From Sphaerochaeta sp. (lineage in GTDB: Bacteria > Spirochaetota > Spirochaetia > Sphaerochaetales > Sphaerochaetaceae): a stretch of DNA of 11,139 bases. The notes under the pieces were generated by a model. It was not told the DNA's origin. It was given only the letters and a program-made list of their open reading frames with translations, and did no database searches. Of this stretch, positions 7,905 through 11,139 are shown one piece after another; within the stretch, counting starts at the first letter, position 1, and each line of letters begins with the position of its first letter. Both the position numbers and the translations under genes were made by a program. Location of the stretch: positions 1-11,139 of the forward strand of contig DMOO01000216.1 of the NCBI GenBank assembly GCA_003456855.1, written 5' to 3'.

Positions 7905-9254
7905 TTAGAATGTGATAGTTGCAGATGCTGTGATAACACCCTTCTTGGTAATTGAATCACCAGTCTTTGCGAAATTAGCAGTCTTGTAGTTGAGAGCAAG
8001 TGTTGCATTCTCAACAATCTTTGAAGAAGAAATTTCACACTCAGCAATGAGCTTTGTGAGAGTCTCGTTTGTATCAACATCGTCGAACAGGAAGCTTGGC
8101 TTGACCGATGCCCATGCTGTGAACTTCTCTGCTGTGTAAGTGACCTTAGCTGAGAGATCAAGGGTTGTTGTAACCTTGAGATCCTCGTTGGCCAGGTTCT
8201 TGAGAGTGACATCCTCACCAAGCTCGAACTTGAATGCATCAACTGTCATAGTCTCTGTTGCACCAGCCTTGAGAGCAAGAGCCTTGACGAGAGCATCTGT
8301 GACCTCAACATAAGCTGTGACGTCAAGAGCTGACTTCTCGTTGAACTCGACCTTGCCCTTTGTTGAAAGCTTAGCATCAAGCTTCATCTCCTTGTCATAG
8401 CCAGCAATACCTGCTGCCTTGCCTGGAGTTGCATAGACGTTGAGAGTGATCGGCCATTCCTTAACAACCTTGAGAGTTGCATTTGCAGCAGCTTCATAAA
8501 CGACTGTCTCTGCTGGGACGCTGTAGATGACATCAGCTGCGATGTCAGCATCGATGACGTCTGATGTGTAAGCACCCTTTGCTGAACCGCCGAAGTTGGT
8601 TGCGTTTGTGTTGTCCTTGTCTGTGATGAATGCATAAGCGCCAGCACTGACAGCGATTGAATCCTCAGCAAACTTGAAGTCAGGAGTCTCAACATGTGCC
8701 CAGACCTGATATGTATCACCGGCAGGATTGTCACCCCATGTTCCCTGAGCTCCGAAGCCGCCATTCCATACTGTATCCTCATCAACTGCATAAGCAACTG
8801 TGAAGCCAGGAACAAGCTCTTTGCCACCCTTGACTGTATCAAAGATAGGATTTCCGTCCTTCTTTGTGTAGTGGGCTGCGAAGTCTGCAGCTTTACCAGC
8901 ATTCAGGATACCGAATGTGATCTTGCCAACATGGATGTTAGCCTTTGTGATCTTTGCTTCATAAGAACCATTGACAGCACCAGATCCAAGTGGACCATCC
9001 TTGAGAGCGATCTTTGCAGAAGCCTCTGCTGCAATCTCTGCCCAAAGGTCTGTTGAATGCTCACTTACTTCGACAGCTGTTGTGTCCAACTCGAATTTGA
9101 AATTGTACTTTGCAGATGTTGAATTGATAAAGCCCCACTTCTGGGCATCAAGGTCAGTCTGGAAGCTGATTCCAGCAGAACCTTTAAGTGTGCCTGCGAA
9201 TGCGAAGCCAGCGACCAGCACCGTAATCAAAAGTACGATAATACCTTTTTTCAT
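7905..9254 (-). CDS. Outer-membrane beta-barrel-like protein, paralogue 3
   Basis: Predicted exported 449-residue protein, first gene of the minus-strand pair. The signal peptide MKKGIIVLLITVLVAGFAFA precedes GTLKGSAGISFQ. The C-terminus GVITASATITF ends in Phe. It shares the WGFINSTSAKYNFKFELD opening and the KITKANIHVGKITFGILNAGKAAD block (cited by ends K104-D127, approximate) with paralogue 2. The ribosome binding site GAGGAAGT abuts the ATG and sits partly in a small CTCT-TAAT-AGAG hairpin (9271-9260). Its first 63 coding bases and ribosome site match those of barrel gene 1 at 63 of 71 positions, in inverted orientation. No good promoter lies within the first 100 bases upstream; the nearest candidate is that of RNA copy B. 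Confidence 0.8.
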   Translation of the reverse strand: MKKGIIVLLITVLVAGFAFAGTLKGSAGISFQTDLDAQKWGFINSTSAKYNFKFELDTTAVEVSEHSTDLWAEIAAEASAKIALKDGPLGSGAVNGSYEAKITKANIHVGKITFGILNAGKAADFAAHYTKKDGNPIFDTVKGGKELVPGFTVAYAVDEDTVWNGGFGAQGTWGDNPAGDTYQVWAHVETPDFKFAEDSIAVSAGAYAFITDKDNTNATNFGGSAKGAYTSDVIDADIAADVIYSVPAETVVYEAAANATLKVVKEWPITLNVYATPGKAAGIAGYDKEMKLDAKLSTKGKVEFNEKSALDVTAYVEVTDALVKALALKAGATETMTVDAFKFELGEDVTLKNLANEDLKVTTTLDLSAKVTYTAEKFTAWASVKPSFLFDDVDTNETLTKLIAECEISSSKIVENATLALNYKTANFAKTGDSITKKGVITASATITF

Positions 9255-9355
9255 ACTTCCTCTATTAAGAGCTGGTTGATTGCTGAGACTTCAGGGAAAT
9301 GTCAGTTGGTTTGTATCAGTTTCCGGGCAACCTCCTGTGAAGCAGAGAGTGGACT
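9255..9355 (-). other. Spacer between RNA copy B and barrel gene 3
   Basis: About 100 bases. I find no sigma70-like hexamer pair; TTGCCC is present but without a -10 at 16-18 bases. There is no terminator between the RNA structure and the gene. The CTCT/AGAG hairpin at 9260-9271 partly covers the ribosome binding site. The simplest reading is a shared leader transcript from the copy B promoter. Confidence 0.45.
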
Positions 9356-9577
9356 GGACGGCGTCTCCTTCATTGGGCCTAGGCTTTGAGCCTTGTCCTT
9401 ATGCCGGCAGTCACTGTGCCAAGCATTGCCATCGTGGATTGTTTTACCTCACTCTCTATTTCGGTCTAGAAGACCATTGAAGGATCCGATACCAGCGGTT
9501 CATTCTCCAATTCGGTCCCTTGGGGCTGTCTTTCCGGGACCATGAAATGTGTCGAACTCAGATGGATTGCTGTGGCT
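9356..9577 (-). ncRNA. Structured non-coding RNA, copy B (unrecognised family)
   Basis: Minus-strand homologue of copy A, at least 222 bases. P1: GCCA (9576-9573), GCA (9570-9568) and CCAUC (9565-9561) pair with UGGC (9421-9418), UGC (9425-9423) and GAUGG (9433-9429). P2 AUUUC/GAAAU is retained. P2a is GGUCCC (9541-9536) with GGGACC (9519-9514), where copy A has GGUUC/GAACU. P3 is unchanged, and P4 keeps GGUC/GACC with a different loop. In the 3' domain, P5 is GGAC (9398-9395) with GUCC (9359-9356), P6 is AGGCU (9393-9389) with AGCCU (9385-9381), and P7 is GGC (9379-9377) with GCC (9362-9360). Copy B lacks the G/C-rich extra helix and any U-tract after P5. Wobble pairs in copy A become Watson-Crick here, which supports this reading strand. 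Confidence 0.72.
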
Positions 9578-9583
9578 GCTTCT

Positions 9584-9612
9584 AGTATGTGCCAGATTCC
9601 GATGCGTGTCAA
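9584..9612 (-). promoter_or_regulatory. Sigma70 promoter of structured RNA copy B
   Basis: On the minus strand, consensus TTGACA (9612-9607), a 17-base spacer and CATACT (9589-9584; 4 of 6 to TATAAT). The start site would be 9578-9577, the first base of the closing helix, as in copy A. It may also drive the barrel 3-barrel 2 operon. Confidence 0.65.
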
Positions 9613-9631
9613 AACAGCTGGGGTGTTTGAA

Positions 9632-9689
9632 AACCTGTCATTATTATTAGATGGATTTCGCATAAACCTGTAAAAAAACTTGACAGGTT
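9632..9689. repeat. Three AACCTGT elements upstream of the ATPase gene
   Basis: AACCTGTCA (9632-9640, +), AACCTGTAA (9665-9673, +) and AACCTGTCA on the minus strand (9689-9681). The second and third form a 7-bp inverted repeat around 11 bases with an A7 run, and the third overlaps the -35 of the ATPase promoter. This is a possible operator or recombination site; which one cannot be told from sequence. Confidence 0.55.
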
Positions 9690-9708
9690 GTTCATTGTTT
9701 AATAAAAT
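9680..9708 (+). promoter_or_regulatory. Sigma70 promoter of the AAA_14/DUF4143 gene
   Basis: TTGACA (9680-9685), 17 bases, TAAAAT (9703-9708). The start site is predicted at about 9714-9716, on the ATG at 9715, so the message would be leaderless. No Shine-Dalgarno precedes the ATG. Confidence 0.8.
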
Positions 9709-9714
9709 GACTGT

Positions 9715-11016
9715 ATGGCAAGTACGAAGGATATTCTAAAACAGATAATAGTTGACAACCAAAGCAGGTTTGACGAGCACTATATTCCTCGAGATCTTGA
9801 TATTGAAAGAATTCCAAGGAAAGCAACTGTCGTAATTGGAGTCAGAAGATGTGGGAAGACTACTTTGCTTGATGAATACGCACAGTCGCTTTTGGCTTCA
9901 GGAATTCCGAAGGATAGGATTTGCTGCATAGATTTCTCTGATGACAGACTTCTTGGTTTGAGGACGGAGGAGCCTTCCATCATTGCAGATGCCTATTATG
10001 AGATGTATCCGGGAAATCATGGAACGAAAGTCTATTTCTTTTTTGATGAGATTTATCATATCAATAATTGGGAGCTGTTCATAAATCGGCTTCAGACCAC
10101 TGAGCTTTGCGAAGTGAACATCACTGGATCGAGTGCAAAGATGCTTGTGCAGGAGACCTCAACTGAGTTGGGAGGAAGAAAACTTGGTTGGGAGTTGTTC
10201 TGCTATTCCTATAGGGAATTTTTGCGATCAAAGGGAGAGTGTGAGAAAAATGATTTCTCGACTGCATTCAAGGATAGGCAAGTCAAGCTGTTCGGTGAAT
10301 ATCTTAAAATCGGTGGATTCCCAGAGGCTGGTCAGTTCCAATCTGACAGGGCCAGAAACATATTCTTCCTCAATACGCAAAATGACATTGTCTACAGGGA
10401 TATTCTTCTAAGACATGACGTCTCCAAACCAGAGGCATTGAAGATCATGGTTGTGTTAATCTTTGGAATGATGGGACAACCAATGTCAATATCCAAGCTC
10501 TATCAACGCCTAATGGGAATGAGGGTAGATATCTCGAGACCTTTGGTTTCAGAGTATCTGGATTATATCAAGGAGACATTCGTTCTTTATCTTGTTCCAA
10601 TAAGAAGCAACAACATGGCTGTAAGGTCAACAAATGACAAGAAAGTCTACATTGCAGACCATGCTTTGGCCTCTTCGGTTGTCAGTGGGCTTACTCATGA
10701 TTATGGTAAAAAGATGGAGAACATAGTTTTTCTGCACCTTAGGAGGCAGATGCCAGAGGTCTTCTACTACAGGACTGCCGCTGGTCATGAAGTTGATTTT
10801 GCAGTTGGTTCGGCAGGCGAAATAAGGTTGATTCAGGTCTGTAAGGATTTATCGGATGATGAGACGAGAAAAAGGGAGTTGAGAAGTTTGGATGAGGCGA
10901 TGAGAGAACTTGATGTCAAGGAAAGCTCGATTGTCACATTGGATCAAAGCGAAGAATTGACTCTTGAATCAGGTCGTGTTCATGTGGTCCCGATTTGGTC
11001 TTTTCTTCTTGAATAG
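9715..11016 (+). CDS. AAA_14/DUF4143 family ATPase
   Basis: A 433-residue cytoplasmic protein of the widespread AAA_14 plus DUF4143 family, whose cellular role is not established. The Walker A is GVRRCGKTT (42-50), the Walker B VYFFFDEI (106-113) with D111-E112, and a sensor-1-like NITGSS (135-140) follows. YLKIGGFPEA (196-205) is a family signature. The C-terminal DUF4143 part carries ENIVFLHLRR (335-344) and a PD-(D/E)xK-like core, HEVDFAVG (358-365) then LIQVCKDL (372-379), where Gln374 stands where a catalytic Glu would be. Nuclease activity is therefore doubtful. Such genes are often scattered, variable and mobile-element neighbours. This one has its own promoter, looks more A+T-rich than the left end of the window, and ends 19 bases from an oppositely oriented transposase tail. 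Confidence 0.88.
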   Translation: MASTKDILKQIIVDNQSRFDEHYIPRDLDIERIPRKATVVIGVRRCGKTTLLDEYAQSLLASGIPKDRICCIDFSDDRLLGLRTEEPSIIADAYYEMYPGNHGTKVYFFFDEIYHINNWELFINRLQTTELCEVNITGSSAKMLVQETSTELGGRKLGWELFCYSYREFLRSKGECEKNDFSTAFKDRQVKLFGEYLKIGGFPEAGQFQSDRARNIFFLNTQNDIVYRDILLRHDVSKPEALKIMVVLIFGMMGQPMSISKLYQRLMGMRVDISRPLVSEYLDYIKETFVLYLVPIRSNNMAVRSTNDKKVYIADHALASSVVSGLTHDYGKKMENIVFLHLRRQMPEVFYYRTAAGHEVDFAVGSAGEIRLIQVCKDLSDDETRKRELRSLDEAMRELDVKESSIVTLDQSEELTLESGRVHVVPIWSFLLE

Positions 11017-11035
11017 AAGCGAAGATGTCTCTCTG

Positions 11036-11137
11036 TCAGGACTTGACTTCACGGATCATCCTACCGGAGCAGAAAGGCTTCTTTGTCTTGAGCATTATGT
11101 AGATAATCCTGGACAGCTTCCGGGCTGTGGCTATTAT
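11036..11137 (-). mobile_element. C-terminal end of an IS110-like transposase (cut by window edge)
   Basis: On the minus strand an open frame enters from the right edge and gives 33 residues before TGA (11038-11036). The segment ATARKLSRIIYIMLKTKKPF resembles the extreme C-terminus of IS110/IS116/IS902 family transposases ('ARKL--IIy-MLK'). The catalytic DEDD part and the serine-bearing domain lie outside the window. It is convergent with the ATPase gene and no terminator separates them. Assignment rests on a short stretch and is tentative. Confidence 0.55.
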
Positions 11138-11139
11138 GG

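Noticed and set aside
6022..9578. The RNA pair as terminal inverted repeats of a transposon carrying barrel genes 2 and 3
   Set aside because: The copies have own promoters with starts at the helix end and helix-preserving substitutions, and I see no transposase between them and no target-site duplication. Homologous inversion remains possible.
9280..9663. Short frames at 9280-9480 (+) and 9466-9663 (-) around RNA copy B
   Set aside because: They lie in the structured RNA and its promoter. The pattern of compensatory helix changes fits RNA, not protein.

Overview
The window looks like a spirochaete chromosome segment, most likely Sphaerochaeta/Treponema-like. This rests on the rplM-rpsI-recX gene order and on three paralogous signal-peptide-bearing proteins with C-terminal phenylalanine that look like outer-membrane beta-barrels. 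Taxonomy is an inference from gene content, not a database match. The first gene is visibly richer in G+C than the last.

Layout. (1) 2-1723 (+): C-terminal 573 residues of a PcrA/UvrD helicase, entering from the left edge, with a Tyr/Gly/Ser/Asn-rich linker before a Tudor-like tail. (2) 1724-3305 (+): a leader with a candidate promoter, a hairpin and a 28-bp tandem repeat, then rplM, rpsI and recX. An intrinsic terminator for the ribosomal pair lies inside the first codons of recX. (3) 3340-4248 (+): a UPF0158-like plus GNAT fusion protein, apparently read from a leaderless transcript. (4) 4317-5860 (+): barrel gene 1, with a near-consensus promoter and a UUCG-loop terminator. (5) 5987-6328 (+): a non-coding RNA gene, copy A. 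(6) 6492-9254 (-): barrel genes 3 and 2 as a two-gene unit, closed by a strong terminator. (7) 9356-9612 (-): copy B of the RNA, transcribed toward barrel gene 3. (8) 9680-11016 (+): an AAA_14/DUF4143 ATPase gene, also apparently leaderless. (9) 11036-11137 (-): the tail of an IS110-like transposase, cut by the window edge.

The most notable feature is the pair of RNAs. They are homologous, lie in opposite orientation about 3.2 kb apart, and flank the two minus-strand barrel genes. Both fold into the same multi-branch structure, with a long closing helix, a four-way junction and a 3' domain of nested hairpins. Several helices change sequence between copies while pairing is kept, and the G-U wobbles fix the coding strand. 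In each copy a sigma70-type promoter places the start site at the first base of the closing helix. I could not match this structure to any RNA family I know. Copy A ends in a T-rich tract. Copy B has none and no other convincing promoter precedes the barrel operon, so copy B may also serve as its leader.

How the parts may work together: the left third is housekeeping (DNA repair and translation). From 4317 onward the locus is accessory envelope DNA with duplicated barrel genes, inverted homologous segments, paired structured RNAs and an adjoining insertion sequence, an arrangement suited to recombination and variable expression of surface proteins.
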